Source: Sphingobium baderi (GTDB lineage: Bacteria; Pseudomonadota; Alphaproteobacteria; Sphingomonadales; Sphingomonadaceae). From it: a stretch of DNA of 64,000 bases. Numbering within the stretch: position 1 is the first letter of the stretch; every line of letters begins with the position of its first letter. The notes under the pieces are model-generated. The model did no database searches and was not told the DNA's origin. It saw nothing but the letters and a program-made list of their open reading frames with translations. This document shows, piece after piece, positions 27,361 through 38,116 of the stretch. The stretch covers positions 2,374,501 to 2,438,500 of the forward strand of contig NZ_CP013264.1 in NCBI RefSeq assembly GCF_001456115.1, written 5' to 3'. A program made the translations under genes and the position numbers.

Positions 27361-28555
27361 GATTGGCGAGCGCGCCGTCGAACCGGACGGCGCGCCGTAA
27401 TGCGATGAAGAGCACGGCGATGGCCGCGATCATATCCACTGGAATACCGGTCGTCGCATTCATCCAGCGGCCAAAAAGGGGCGCGACCCAGGCATAGGCC
27501 AGCGCCGTGCGTTCCCAAGGCAATTCGCCGCGTTTCAGCATGTCCGCCGACAGGAAGGCGATGGCGACGCCAAGCAGCACGAAATCATAGTCCAGCACAT
27601 AAGGGGTGCACAGCAGCGCGGCGGACAGGGCTGCGCCTCCGCGTGCTTCCACGGACCCGCGCCGCGTAATGAGGGCAGCGGTTGCAATCGCGGCGAAGGT
27701 CACGACCCCCTGAACGGCATAAGCCGCTGGAACTGAGCCACCCCATTGCCGTATCGCGGAAAACGGGCTTGGAATCTTCTCCCAGCCCGTATTGCCGCTT
27801 TCGATGACGATGTGGCGCGTCAGGGGCAGGGAATCGAGGAAGGCTTGCCAAACCGGCCAGCCCCAAATGGCGAAAGTCAGCAGGCAAAGGCTTACGCTGG
27901 CCATCCCGGCGGCGGCGAACGCCCGCCAGTTTCCCCGTGCCGCGATCAGCACCGGGATTAACACGGCAAATTGCGGTTTGTAGACGAGCGTTCCCAGCAG
28001 GATGCCGGCAATCCACGGACGCCGGTCAAGCAGTAACATCCCGCCGCCCAGCAGGCTGGCCGTAAGAAAAGCATTCTGCCCATGGGCAAGGCAAATCAGG
28101 ACGACAGGCGCTCCTATCGCCGCCAGCCACGCGTCGCGCTCTTTGGGAAGGATTTGGCGGATGAGAAGGAATGCGAACGCGAGCGTCGATCCCTGCCACA
28201 GGATCAGCGCAGCGATATAGGGAAGCTGCGCGAGCAGGACGGCCAACAGAAGGAAGGGCGGGGGATAATGCCAGCCATAGAAGGGGATGGCGGCGTCCTG
28301 GTGCAGCGCCTGCTGGACAGCATAGTGGGCGCGCCAGTCCCAGACATCGGCGGCGCGGCCATGATCGGCCAGCCATCCGGCAGTCCAGACGTTGGAAAAA
28401 TCCGTTCCGATCGGTCGCCCCAGAAAATCCACGGTTCCTTGCGCTGTCAGGAAAAGAATCGCGATTGCCCCGATCGTCATGACGGCCATCAAGCTGGCCG
28501 TTATCCGGATACGTTCGCGCGAAATATGGCGGTCTGGGCAAAGCCGTTCGATCAT
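27314..28555 (-). CDS. GT87-like (DUF2029) multi-pass membrane glycosyltransferase
   Basis: 413 residues with ten or more hydrophobic segments. GTDFSNVWTAGWLADHGRAADVWDW after the first helix contains the acidic residues in the first periplasmic loop found in GT87/GT-C polyprenyl-linked mannosyltransferases. FYGWHYPPPFLLL, ILLGTLVYKPQFAVLIP and LLCTPYVLDYDFVLLG are typical of DUF2029 proteins. Donor and acceptor are unknown. The last ~16 codons are read antisense through the end of fabG. No neighbour suggests the pathway. Confidence 0.82.
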   Translation of the reverse strand: MIERLCPDRHISRERIRITASLMAVMTIGAIAILFLTAQGTVDFLGRPIGTDFSNVWTAGWLADHGRAADVWDWRAHYAVQQALHQDAAIPFYGWHYPPPFLLLAVLLAQLPYIAALILWQGSTLAFAFLLIRQILPKERDAWLAAIGAPVVLICLAHGQNAFLTASLLGGGMLLLDRRPWIAGILLGTLVYKPQFAVLIPVLIAARGNWRAFAAAGMASVSLCLLTFAIWGWPVWQAFLDSLPLTRHIVIESGNTGWEKIPSPFSAIRQWGGSVPAAYAVQGVVTFAAIATAALITRRGSVEARGGAALSAALLCTPYVLDYDFVLLGVAIAFLSADMLKRGELPWERTALAYAWVAPLFGRWMNATTGIPVDMIAAIAVLFIALRRAVRFDGALANLRSSPCRHSHAASGQ

Positions 28556-28760
28556 GCGCGATATGTCGCAAATTCGATTGAACTTTTGGTAAATAGACGG
28601 TTATCGCCTTGATTTCGGGATTGGGTGTCGCCGGATTGCAGCCCGTAGTGCATGTAGGCACTTGGCTCTGTTGCCTCTTGCCTCTATCGGAGCTTGGCTT
28701 TAGGGCATCCCTTAACGGATATTCATACCAACCAACGATACCCAGTAAAAAGGACCACTC

Positions 28761-28994
28761 ATGAGTGAGACCGCGGATCGCGTAAAGAAAATCGTCGTCG
28801 AGCATCTGGGCGTCGAAGCCGAAAAGGTGACTGAGGACGCAAGCTTCATCGACGATCTGGGCGCAGACAGCCTGGATATCGTCGAGCTGGTGATGGCGTT
28901 CGAGGAAGAGTTCGGCGTCGAGATCCCTGACGATGCGGCTGAAAAGATCGCTACCGTCAAGGACGCGATCGACTATATCGACAGCAAGCAGTAA
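28761..28994 (+). CDS. acpP: Acyl carrier protein
   Basis: 77 residues, acidic. [21 protein letters not shown] carries the phosphopantetheine-attachment Ser37. AAGGA lies before the ATG. It carries growing acyl chains for FabD, FabG and FabF. A terminator-like structure separates it from fabF, consistent with acpP being made in excess. The 205-bp upstream gap presumably holds its promoter, but I cannot assign the boxes with confidence. Confidence 0.98.
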   Translation: MSETADRVKKIVVEHLGVEAEKVTEDASFIDDLGADSLDIVELVMAFEEEFGVEIPDDAAEKIATVKDAIDYIDSKQ

Positions 28995-29040
28995 GGGCGT
29001 TTTGCGGCTCGCCCCACCGGCAGGCCGCTGCGCTTGAAGG

Positions 29041-29086
29041 AAAACGGCTCCTCCTGTCCGGTCTTCCGGGTCTTGGGGAGCCTTTT
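29041..29086 (+). terminator. Attenuator-like structure after acpP
   Basis: ggctcc (29046-29051) pairs with ggagcc (29077-29082), followed by TTTT; flanking A4 and T4 extend the stem around a bulge. The loop contains a small ccgg-tctt-ccgg hairpin. It may reduce read-through into fabF. Confidence 0.5.
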
Positions 29087-29185
29087 CGTATCTGGCGCGC
29101 TGGTTCCCCGTGTCAGCTTTCGACAATCGGTTCGCAAGCGGCTAAAGGGACTGGCGGAAGCCAATAAGGAATTTCGGAGCAAGAT

Positions 29186-30445
29186 ATGCGTCGTGTCGTC
29201 GTAACCGGTCTCGGCATGGTGAGCCCGTTGGGAGCGGATGTCGAAACCACCTGGAAGAATATTCTCGCGTCGAAGTCCGGCGCGGCCACGATCGCGCGCT
29301 TCGATGCTACCGATTACAAATGCCGCATCGCCTGCGAAGTGAAGCCGGTTGGCCATGAATATGGCTTCGATGCGAATCTGGAGGTCGATCACAAGATTCA
29401 GCGTCAGGTCGATCCCTTCATCGTCTTCGGCATCGCTGCCGCGAGCGAGGCGCTCAAGGACGCGGGCCTGACCGACATGAGCGAGGAGGAACGCCTGCGC
29501 GCGGGCTGCTCCATCGGTTCGGGCATCGGCGGCCTGCCGGGTATTGAAAGCGAATCGCTGGTTTTGGCGAACAAGGGGCCGAGCCGCGTTTCGCCGCACT
29601 TCGTTCATGGTCGCCTTATCAACCTGATCTCCGGTCAGGTGTCCATCAAATATGGTCTGATGGGGCCGAACCATGCCGTCGTCACCGCCTGTTCGACTGG
29701 CGCGCATTCCATCGGCGACGCGGCGCGCATGATCGCGATGGACGACGCCGACGTCATGCTGGCGGGCGGCGCGGAAAGCGCGATCTGCCCCATCGGCATT
29801 GCCGGTTTCGCCCAGGCGCGGGCGCTCTCGACCGGCTTCAACGACACGCCGGAAAAGGCTTCGCGGCCCTATGACGTCAACCGCGACGGCTTCGTCATGG
29901 GTGAAGGCGCGGGCGTGGTAGTGCTGGAAGAATATGAGCATGCCAAGAAGCGCGGCGCCAAAATCTATGCGGAAGTCGTGGGCTATGGCCTTTCGGGCGA
30001 CGCCTATCACGTCACCGCGCCGCATCCCGAAGGTTCGGGCGGCTATCGTTCGATGGAAATGGCGCTCAAGAAATCTGGACTGTCGCTGGCCGACATCGAT
30101 TATGTGAACGCGCATGGCACATCGACCCCGCTGGGCGACGAACTGGAACTGGGGGCGGTCAAGCGGCTGTTCGGCGACAATATCGCCACCATGTCGATGA
30201 GCTCGACCAAATCCGCCATCGGACATTTGCTGGGCGGCGCGGGCGCGGTGGAGAGCATCTTCTGCATCCTCGCGATGCGCGACCAGATCGTGCCGCCGAC
30301 GCTCAACCTTGACGAACCGAGCGAAAGCTGCGCGGGCGTGGATTTGGTCCCGCACGTCGCGAAGGAACGCAAGGTGCGCGCGGTGCTGAACAACAGCTTC
30401 GGCTTTGGCGGCACTAATGCATCGCTCATCATGAAGGCGGTCTAA
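29186..30445 (+). CDS. fabF: 3-oxoacyl-ACP synthase II
   Basis: 419 residues. The catalytic triad Cys-His-His is in TACSTGAHSIGDAA, NAHGTSTPLGDELE and KSAIGHLLGGAGAVE. MRRVVVTGLGMVSPLGADVE begins the protein, as in FabF. It elongates acyl-ACPs by decarboxylative condensation with malonyl-ACP. mltG follows 10 bp downstream, giving the common acpP-fabF-mltG order. Confidence 0.97.
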   Translation: MRRVVVTGLGMVSPLGADVETTWKNILASKSGAATIARFDATDYKCRIACEVKPVGHEYGFDANLEVDHKIQRQVDPFIVFGIAAASEALKDAGLTDMSEEERLRAGCSIGSGIGGLPGIESESLVLANKGPSRVSPHFVHGRLINLISGQVSIKYGLMGPNHAVVTACSTGAHSIGDAARMIAMDDADVMLAGGAESAICPIGIAGFAQARALSTGFNDTPEKASRPYDVNRDGFVMGEGAGVVVLEEYEHAKKRGAKIYAEVVGYGLSGDAYHVTAPHPEGSGGYRSMEMALKKSGLSLADIDYVNAHGTSTPLGDELELGAVKRLFGDNIATMSMSSTKSAIGHLLGGAGAVESIFCILAMRDQIVPPTLNLDEPSESCAGVDLVPHVAKERKVRAVLNNSFGFGGTNASLIMKAV

Positions 30446-30455
30446 GGACATAATC

Positions 30456-31427
30456 ATGCGGCGGCTGGGCTGTGGCATATTGCTGATCGGCCTTGCCATC
30501 GCGGCTTTCGTCGCGTTCCGCTTCGTCCATGGATGGTCGGAAGCGGGACCGGCGACGCAGAATATCACGATTGCCGTGCCGGAAGGGGCAACCCTTTCCG
30601 ATGCGGCGGTGCTGTTGAAGCAGGCAGGAGCGGTGCGTTCCGCCGATGCGTTCCTGACCCGCGCCAAGGTTTTCGGGCGGGGGACGCCGATCAAGGCCGG
30701 TGAGTTCGTAATTCCCAAGGGCGCGAGCAATTCGGAAATCCTGACGCTCCTTCAGGGCGGCAAGACGCTTACCCGTCTCGTCACCATTCCCGAGGGGATG
30801 CCCTCGATCCTCGTCTATGAGCGGTTGATGGCGAATGACGAACTGACTGGCGAGATCCAACCCCCGGCGGAAGGCAGCGTCCTTCCCGACAGCTATGCCT
30901 ATGACAGGGGCGAAAGCCGCGCCGCCGTGCTGAAACGCATGCAGGCCGCGATGGATCGCACGCTCGCAAAGCTATGGGCGGAACGCGCGCCGAACACGAT
31001 GGCGAAGTCGCCGCAAGAGGCCGTCACCTTGGCCAGCATCGTGGAAAAGGAAACCGCTCTTGCCAAGGAAAGGCCCATGGTCGCGGGCGTTTACGGCAAC
31101 CGCCTCAAAGCCGGAATGATGTTGCAGGCCGATCCGACCATCATCTATCCCATCACCAAGGGAAAGCCGCTGGGACGCCGCATCAAGAAATCGGAAATCG
31201 CCGCCGTCAACGATTACAACACCTATGCGATGGTCGGACTGCCAAAGGGGCCGATCGCCAATCCGGGGCGATTGTCCATATTGGCCGTGCTGCACCCCGC
31301 TGAAACCAAGGCGCTCTACTTTGTGGCGGACGGCAAAGGAGGGCATATCTTTGCCGACACCTATCAGGAACATAATGAGAATGTGCGTAAATGGTTCGAA
31401 ATCCGCCGTGCGCGCGGCGAGCTTTGA
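30456..31427 (+). CDS. mltG: Endolytic murein transglycosylase
   Basis: 323 residues with one N-terminal membrane segment (LLIGLAIAAFVAFRFVHGW). The YceG-like domain includes ASIVEKETALAKERPMVAGVYGNRL, with the catalytic glutamate, then GMMLQADPTIIY and YNTYAMVGLPKGPIANPG, all MltG signatures. It cleaves nascent glycan strands in the periplasm and helps set glycan length. AAGGA precedes the start. Confidence 0.94.
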   Translation: MRRLGCGILLIGLAIAAFVAFRFVHGWSEAGPATQNITIAVPEGATLSDAAVLLKQAGAVRSADAFLTRAKVFGRGTPIKAGEFVIPKGASNSEILTLLQGGKTLTRLVTIPEGMPSILVYERLMANDELTGEIQPPAEGSVLPDSYAYDRGESRAAVLKRMQAAMDRTLAKLWAERAPNTMAKSPQEAVTLASIVEKETALAKERPMVAGVYGNRLKAGMMLQADPTIIYPITKGKPLGRRIKKSEIAAVNDYNTYAMVGLPKGPIANPGRLSILAVLHPAETKALYFVADGKGGHIFADTYQEHNENVRKWFEIRRARGEL

Positions 31428-31463
31428 CCTTTAGCGCGCGGCCTTGCCGGTGCCGCTGATCTC

Positions 31464-31979
31464 ATGATCGGCCCCCCGTCCGTGCCGATCATCGTTACCG
31501 CGTTGATGGGAAGCGGAGACTTTGCCTGGCTGGATCGTCAACGCCGGGCTTACTATCCCCCGGATCGTAACATCCTGCCCGCTCATCTGACGTTATTTCG
31601 CCATTTGCCGCCGTCGGCGCTTGAAGAGGTGATAACGCTTATCAGGCGCCTGTGCGCGATGCCTCCGCCTGAAGCATCGCTGGCCGCGATCCTGCTGCTG
31701 GAGCGGGGCGTGGCCTATCGGGTCGAAAGCCCGGCTCTCATGGAAATATGGTCGGAACTGGCGGAGGCTCTTTCCGGCCTTCTGATGCCCCAGGATCGCG
31801 CGTGTCCTCGTCTGCACGTCACGGTGCAGAACAAGGTCACGCCGATGGAGGCAAAGGCTCTTGCCGGGCGGCTGCGGGCCGGATTCCGCCTGCGTCCGCT
31901 TGCAATCACGGGACTGGCGGCCTGGCGCTATTGCAATGGCCCGTGGGAACTGGCCGCCCAGGCGTCCTTTCGCGGCTAG
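31464..31979 (+). CDS. 2'-5' RNA ligase-like 2H phosphoesterase
   Basis: 171 residues. Two HxT-type motifs, HLTLFRHLP (about residues 41-49) and LHVTVQNKV (about 115-123), define the 2H phosphoesterase superfamily (LigT/ThpR-like). Members hydrolyse 2',3'-cyclic phosphates or similar bonds; the natural substrate here is unknown. It ends with a 4-bp overlap against the convergent reductase gene. It may be cotranscribed with mltG (36-bp gap). Confidence 0.78.
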   Translation: MIGPPSVPIIVTALMGSGDFAWLDRQRRAYYPPDRNILPAHLTLFRHLPPSALEEVITLIRRLCAMPPPEASLAAILLLERGVAYRVESPALMEIWSELAEALSGLLMPQDRACPRLHVTVQNKVTPMEAKALAGRLRAGFRLRPLAITGLAAWRYCNGPWELAAQASFRG

Positions 31980-33202
31980 GCCAGCCCGACTTCCTTGAGC
32001 GGCACGGATGAGTCAGCCAACTGCGCCTGATCGAGCAGGGCGCCGGACAGGACATGGGCGCGTCCCTGGACGTAATCCTTGACTGCGTTGACGCAATCCA
32101 GCGCGATGAGTTTCCCGCCCTTGAGGTAAAGCACGGAAAAGCTGCGCGTCGCCGGGTTGCCGCGCAATATCGTCTGGTCGTAGCCGATCGAAAGTCCGAC
32201 CGTTTGCAGCTTCAGATCATATTGATTGGACCAGAACCAGGGCACCGCATCATAGGCATCTTCCTTGCCCAGTATGTGCGTGACGGCCGTTTTTGCCTGA
32301 TCATTGGCGTTCTGAACGGATTCGAGGCGAAGCTGCGCGCCCCGCGCAAAGCGGTTGGCGTGCGCGGCGCAATCGCCCACGGCATAGATGTCGGGCAGGC
32401 TGGTGCGGCAATATTCATCCACGTCGACGCCATTGCCGCCGACGGCTCCCGCCGCGATCAGAGGTCCGGTTTCCGGTACGATGCCGATCCCGACGATGAC
32501 CATGTCCGTTTCGATGCGCTCCCCGTCCGCCATCAGCACGGCGGTCGCCTTGCCGTCCTTGACCTCGATGCAGTCCATTTTGGCACCGGTCCGCAGATCC
32601 ACGCCATGAGCGCGATGTTCGGCTTCGTAAAAGCGCGAGAGTTCCTCTCCCGCCACGCGGGCGAGTACGCGATCGAGCGCTTCCAGAAGGACGACCTTCT
32701 TGCCGAACTTGCTCAGGACGGCAGCGGCTTCCAGGCCGATATAGCCGCCGCCAATGATGGTCACATGGCTGATCTGATCCAGCTTCGCCATCATGGCATC
32801 CACATCGTCGCGACGGCGCACGGCATGGACATTGGATGCGTCGGCGCCATTGCAGGTCAGCATGCGCGGACTGCCGCCGGTTGCCCAGATCAGCTTGCCA
32901 TAGCCGATTTCCTCATCCCCGGCCGTCACGAATTTGCCGGATGGATCGACATGCTTCACGCGCTTGCCCAGCAGCATGTCGATCTTGCGTTCCGCCCAAA
33001 AGGTCGCGGGCCTGATGAGAATGCGATCGAAGCTCTTGTCGCCCGCGAAATATTCCTTGGACAGCGGCGGACGTTCATAGGGCGGATCCTTTTCGTCGCC
33101 GATCATGCCGACCGACCCTTCGAATCCAAGCTGCCGCAGGGCAATGCCTGCCTGCGCCCCGGCATGGCCGGCTCCTACGATCAGAACGTCATAATAGCTC
33201 AT
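31976..33202 (-). CDS. Ferredoxin-type NAD(P)H/FAD oxidoreductase (rhodocoxin/putidaredoxin reductase-like)
   Basis: 408 residues. The N-terminal FAD-binding motif is [14 protein letters not shown], the central NAD-binding motif [13 protein letters not shown], and the second FAD contact [14 protein letters not shown]. Length, order and the C-terminal reductase domain match class I ferredoxin reductases that feed [2Fe-2S] ferredoxins for P450s or dioxygenases. No ferredoxin, P450 or oxygenase gene is adjacent, so it acts as a stand-alone component here. Confidence 0.87.
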   Translation of the reverse strand: MSYYDVLIVGAGHAGAQAGIALRQLGFEGSVGMIGDEKDPPYERPPLSKEYFAGDKSFDRILIRPATFWAERKIDMLLGKRVKHVDPSGKFVTAGDEEIGYGKLIWATGGSPRMLTCNGADASNVHAVRRRDDVDAMMAKLDQISHVTIIGGGYIGLEAAAVLSKFGKKVVLLEALDRVLARVAGEELSRFYEAEHRAHGVDLRTGAKMDCIEVKDGKATAVLMADGERIETDMVIVGIGIVPETGPLIAAGAVGGNGVDVDEYCRTSLPDIYAVGDCAAHANRFARGAQLRLESVQNANDQAKTAVTHILGKEDAYDAVPWFWSNQYDLKLQTVGLSIGYDQTILRGNPATRSFSVLYLKGGKLIALDCVNAVKDYVQGRAHVLSGALLDQAQLADSSVPLKEVGLA

Positions 33203-33572
33203 CCGCGCTCATCCTCTGCACTGTCGAGCGCGTGATTGAACGGCTTTGGCTCTGCTTTCAAGAGTGCAAACGTAGATTTTCGTCCGGTCCTGTTCGCGAA
33301 AGGGAACGCATCGGTTGTCCTAGGCTGCACGGCTTGCGGCGCCCGATCATGAATCATCCATTAGTTTGACTCGAACTTCTTCACATGCCAAGGCATGAAG
33401 CCATGCACATGTGGGCTGATTATATACGCTTCCGCCACCAAGGGGGGCAGCTTCTAGCGGGCACCTAGCCCCGGGTTCTGTGCGCTATGCTCCGAACTCG
33501 GGGCACATCGAAAGAGTGACTTGTGCCCTCATGTAGGCGCGCGATTGTTCCTTCTCGAAAGCCAGCAGCACC
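33203..33572. other. Intergenic region upstream of rnk with two palindromes
   Basis: 370 bp between divergent genes. It contains catgcc-aa-ggcatg (33384-33397, perfect) and cacatgtg (33406-33413). An AT-rich tatata stretch follows near 33420. These may be protein-binding sites for rnk or for the reductase gene; I cannot assign a known motif. Confidence 0.35.
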
Positions 33573-33986
33573 ATGACAAAAAGCACCAGAACGGGGCGCC
33601 CCCCCGTCCATCTCATCAGCACCGAAGCCGACAATCTGACCAATCTTGCATTGGGCGTGGCCGAAACCATGCCGCAGGTCAGCGAACTGCTGTTGCGTGA
33701 AATTGCCCGCGCCACAATCCATGGCCCAGCGCATATACCCTCCGACATCGTCACGATGCATTCGACCGTCCAGTTCAGGGATGAGGCGAGCGGTGCCGAA
33801 CGCACGGTCCGGCTCGTCTACCCTGCGGAAGCGGACATATCGGCCGGACGAATCTCGATTCTCACGCCGGTCGGCGCGGGCTTGCTTGGATTGCGCGAAG
33901 GCCATTCGATCAAATGGCCCGATCGCGAAGGTCGCGAGCGGCGGTTGACCATTCTAAAAGTCATACAGCCAGACCGGGGCCTATAG
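33573..33986 (+). CDS. rnk: Rnk-like regulator of nucleoside diphosphate kinase (GreA/GreB C-terminal family)
   Basis: 137 residues. A short N-terminal helical part is followed by the FKBP-like GreA/B C-terminal fold: VTMHSTVQFRDEASGAERTVRLVYPAEAD, then ISILTPVGAGLLGLREGHSI, with the typical PVG.aLLG...G..i pattern. Rnk relatives bind RNA polymerase without being Gre cleavage factors. A good terminator follows. Confidence 0.85.
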   Translation: MTKSTRTGRPPVHLISTEADNLTNLALGVAETMPQVSELLLREIARATIHGPAHIPSDIVTMHSTVQFRDEASGAERTVRLVYPAEADISAGRISILTPVGAGLLGLREGHSIKWPDREGRERRLTILKVIQPDRGL

Positions 33987-34026
33987 GGCTTTATTGAAAG
34001 TCCGTTTGCGGCGCCGTCCGATCAGC

Positions 34027-34053
34027 GGGCGGGCCACGAGCCTGCCCTTTTTT
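34027..34053 (+). terminator. Intrinsic terminator after rnk
   Basis: gggcgggc / gcctgccc stem (8 bp with one G-U pair), a 5-nt loop and then six T, ending just ahead of the gdhA ribosome binding site. Confidence 0.85.
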
Positions 34054-34058
34054 CATGA

Positions 34059-35426
<1,368 letters not shown>

Positions 35427-35447
35427 GGCCGTCGGCCATTATGTTCG

Positions 35448-35486
35448 CACCGCGCGGAAAATCGCATTCCGCTTTTCCGCGCGGTG
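35448..35486. terminator. Perfect 14-bp bidirectional terminator stem
   Basis: caccgcgcggaaaa / ttttccgcgcggtg with an 11-nt loop, between the convergent gdhA and MreB-like genes. A-rich and T-rich bases close the loop-side of the stem on both strands. Confidence 0.75.
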
Positions 35487-35551
35487 GTATGAAGATGTTG
35501 AGGCTGGTCACGCCGGAATCGCCCACCGACGAACTGGCCGAACAGCGGCTT

Positions 35552-36559
35552 TCAGGATGCCAGCATCGCCTCAAGGCCTAGCATCACGCATTGTTCCGGC
35601 CGGTCGGGAATATGGACGCGAAGACCGGTTTCCTGCGTGATGGCTTGACCGATGCAGGGAATTGTGGCGCTCCCTCCGGTAAGGGTCAGCCCCTTTTCGT
35701 AAATATCGTGGCTGAGTTCGGGCGGGGTCTGGTTGAGAATGTCGCGCACGACTTCCACGATTTGCATCACATGCTTGGTCACAACCGGCCGCAATTCGTT
35801 GACCGGCACCTGTTGAACGCCGGGGATGCCCGACGTCAGGCTGCGACCCTTGGCTTCGATCATCTGGTCATCGCCGTCGGGAGTGCCCAGCAATCGCACC
35901 AGATCGCATTTCAGGCGTTCCGTCGTGATCTCGCCGATCAGGAACTTTCTTCGGAAGTGGAAGTGATCCGCGAGCGCGGCGTCCAACGCAGCGCCGCCGA
36001 CGCGGACTGATCGGGTGAGGCAGATTCCGCCGAGGGAAATGACGGCGACCTCGGTGGTGCCCGCGCCACATTCGACGATCATCGAGCCTTCTGGATGATG
36101 CACGGGAAGGCCTGCGCCGAGTGCAGCTGCAAAAGGTTCGTTTATCAGGTTGACAGGGCCCAGCCCTGCGTCCCCTGCCGCCGTGAGCAGCGCGCTCCGT
36201 TCCGCCTGCGTCGCATCGGCCGGAATTCCGATCGCCACGGCTGGTGATCTGAGGCGACGGCGACTGAGAGATGACGAGGTGGCATAGGCAAGAAGTTCGC
36301 GGGTGGCGTCGATGTCCTGGAGAACGCCTCGACGAAGCGGGCGCGTAACTTTGAGGGAATCCGGAGTCCGGTCGACCATGGGGCGAACGGCTTCGCCCGC
36401 CGCCACAAGCCGGGGCCGGGTGCCGCCGCTTGAAAAGCAGCACAGCGACGGTTCGTCGAACACCATGCCCGATCCTCGGGCGACGACGCGCGTATTCGCG
36501 GTTCCCAGGTCGATAGCTATATCTGCGCGCCGACCATTCCATGAAATCATATGAGCCAT
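35552..36559 (-). CDS. MreB-like actin-family protein (solo paralogue)
   Basis: 335 residues, MreB length. Phosphate-1 motif DIAIDLGTANTRVV; LINEPFAAALGAGLPV and MIVECGAGTTEVAVISLGGI (phosphate-2 motif); LTLTGGSATIPCIGQAI (adenosine motif). It lacks the usual mreC/mreD neighbours and diverges from canonical MreB (ANTRV rather than ANTLV, weak N-terminal amphipathic helix), so it is probably a second copy beside a core mreB elsewhere. Likely role: filament-forming ATPase at the membrane. An in-frame ATG three codons in (36550) is an alternative start. Confidence 0.82.
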   Translation of the reverse strand: MAHMISWNGRRADIAIDLGTANTRVVARGSGMVFDEPSLCCFSSGGTRPRLVAAGEAVRPMVDRTPDSLKVTRPLRRGVLQDIDATRELLAYATSSSLSRRRLRSPAVAIGIPADATQAERSALLTAAGDAGLGPVNLINEPFAAALGAGLPVHHPEGSMIVECGAGTTEVAVISLGGICLTRSVRVGGAALDAALADHFHFRRKFLIGEITTERLKCDLVRLLGTPDGDDQMIEAKGRSLTSGIPGVQQVPVNELRPVVTKHVMQIVEVVRDILNQTPPELSHDIYEKGLTLTGGSATIPCIGQAITQETGLRVHIPDRPEQCVMLGLEAMLAS

Positions 36560-36681
36560 GGATGTGCCTTAGCGGCGAATATCGCAATTGTCTCGCAGAC
36601 CTGTACCGATAGACGCGCGCAGCAAAGCCCGTTCTACGCGCTCGATGATCCGGCCCTGACGAAACCCAAGGCCAGTCTTTG

Positions 36682-37086
36682 TCATGACTCCAAAGGGAAG
36701 CTCAGCTCCACCATCACATCGTTAGGATCGCGCACAAAGATCAGATGCATGGCGATGGCGGGCACGTCCTGCCGCGTGAAGTCGCAACCATGCGCTGTCA
36801 GCCGCTCAACATACGCCTCCGGATCGACGCCGCGCAGGGCAAAATGGTCGATCATGCCGCGCTGGGCAGCGCCCCGCACCGGCTCCGAACCCTCGATAAC
36901 CTTATCGGTCCCTATCAGGTGGACGATGGCAGCGCCGCGTTCGTCCAGAACATAGGCGCCCCGCGTCAGGTCACTGGCCATTGGCGGAGGCGCGATCGTC
37001 AGGCCCAGAACATTGCCGTAGAATTCCACGCATTCCGCAAGGCGCGCCGTGCGGATGTTGACATGATCCAGCTGAACTGCGGCCAT
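36682..37086 (-). CDS. VOC (glyoxalase/dioxygenase-fold) protein
   Basis: 134 residues, one VOC module pair. The metal-ligand positions are visible: His in QLDHVNIRTARL, His in GMIDHFALRG and Glu in DVMVELSFP, the H-H-E pattern of glyoxalase-fold enzymes. Its partner gene upstream on the same strand (25 bp) is a sugar-isomerase-like TIM barrel, so both may act on one small-molecule pathway. The reaction is not predictable from sequence. Confidence 0.82.
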   Translation of the reverse strand: MAAVQLDHVNIRTARLAECVEFYGNVLGLTIAPPPMASDLTRGAYVLDERGAAIVHLIGTDKVIEGSEPVRGAAQRGMIDHFALRGVDPEAYVERLTAHGCDFTRQDVPAIAMHLIFVRDPNDVMVELSFPLES

Positions 37087-37111
37087 GATGATCTTCTCCT
37101 GTGATTGCCGC

Positions 37112-37939
37112 TCACGCTTCGGCGGCGGCTACAACCTTGCGCGCTCCTTCAACGGCAAGGCGCACGCGTTCCGTTTCGGACATGCCCGCCTCTTTCAGCG
37201 ATCGCATCGGCACTTCTATGCTGACGATGATATCCCGCCGCATGGCCCGGATCATTTCGACCAAAGGCATCTCTCCGGTGCCCGGCACCATGCGTTCGTT
37301 CATCGCTTCGTTCATGTAGTTTAGCGGATCGGGAACGGACAGGGGGCCATCGCTGATCTGCACATAATCAATCAGCATCGGATCAAGGCGGGCGATATCC
37401 CCGCTCTCCCCTGAACGAGTGATATGCATGGTGTCGATCAGTAACTTGAAGTTCGGCAGGTTCACGGCGGAGATGACCTCCAGCGCCTGAGCCAGCGTTT
37501 TGACGGTCAGCATGGGACAGGATTCGATCGTCACCGTGACATCATATTCCCGCGCCATGGCGACGATCTCCGCCGTTTTATCGATCATGCGCGACCAGTC
37601 TTCATCGAAGGAAACCGTGTTCACTCTTCGGACGCCCAGCTCAGCGAGTATTTCGAAAGCCTGACGGTGATTTTCCGTGGGTTGGCCGGGATAGACCGCA
37701 AAACCGTCCACAAGCGCAATGGACACGTCCCGATCGCGGAGGCATGTCACCGTTTCCCGCCGCAGCGCCGCATCATCGATCAGCGAGAACCAGGGGTATC
37801 CGTCCGGATTATAATCCGGCCGCGTGAGGATGAGGCTGATGTTGTGGCATCCCGCATCCGCCGCTGCTGCGATCATCCCCAGCGGCGATATGCCGATCAG
37901 GCTGATATAGTCTACGCCGATCCTGTTCATCTCAATCAT
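37112..37939 (-). CDS. Sugar phosphate isomerase/epimerase-like TIM barrel
   Basis: 275 residues of the xylose isomerase-like / AP endonuclease 2 fold. Conserved metal-binding positions are suggested by VTIESCPML (Glu), LLIDTMHITRSG (Asp and His), YVQISDGPL (Asp) and IIVSIEVPMRSL (Glu), all placed at ends of barrel strands. It may isomerise or epimerise a sugar-like or hydroxy-acid substrate, or act as a dehydratase. A second in-frame ATG lies at 37930. It precedes the VOC gene and diverges from the secreted propeller-like gene. Confidence 0.8.
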   Translation of the reverse strand: MIEMNRIGVDYISLIGISPLGMIAAAADAGCHNISLILTRPDYNPDGYPWFSLIDDAALRRETVTCLRDRDVSIALVDGFAVYPGQPTENHRQAFEILAELGVRRVNTVSFDEDWSRMIDKTAEIVAMAREYDVTVTIESCPMLTVKTLAQALEVISAVNLPNFKLLIDTMHITRSGESGDIARLDPMLIDYVQISDGPLSVPDPLNYMNEAMNERMVPGTGEMPLVEMIRAMRRDIIVSIEVPMRSLKEAGMSETERVRLAVEGARKVVAAAEA

Positions 37940-38116
37940 CCTGTCCGGCCATAACCCCTCCGAACAATCAGACGGGACGGCATCTTATGCAATCGTCCAT
38001 CAATAGGGATGGAGCGCCATATTAGCGTGAATCCGCCAAATGCAGCCGGTCTGGATTGACGGACGCGCTACCGTCTTGTCTGATACTCATAATCAGGTCT
38101 GGAGGGGATCGGGATC

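Noticed and set aside
28026..29126. 366-codon minus-strand ORF across acpP
   Set aside because: It covers acpP antisense and the GT87 gene in another frame, with no recognisable domain.
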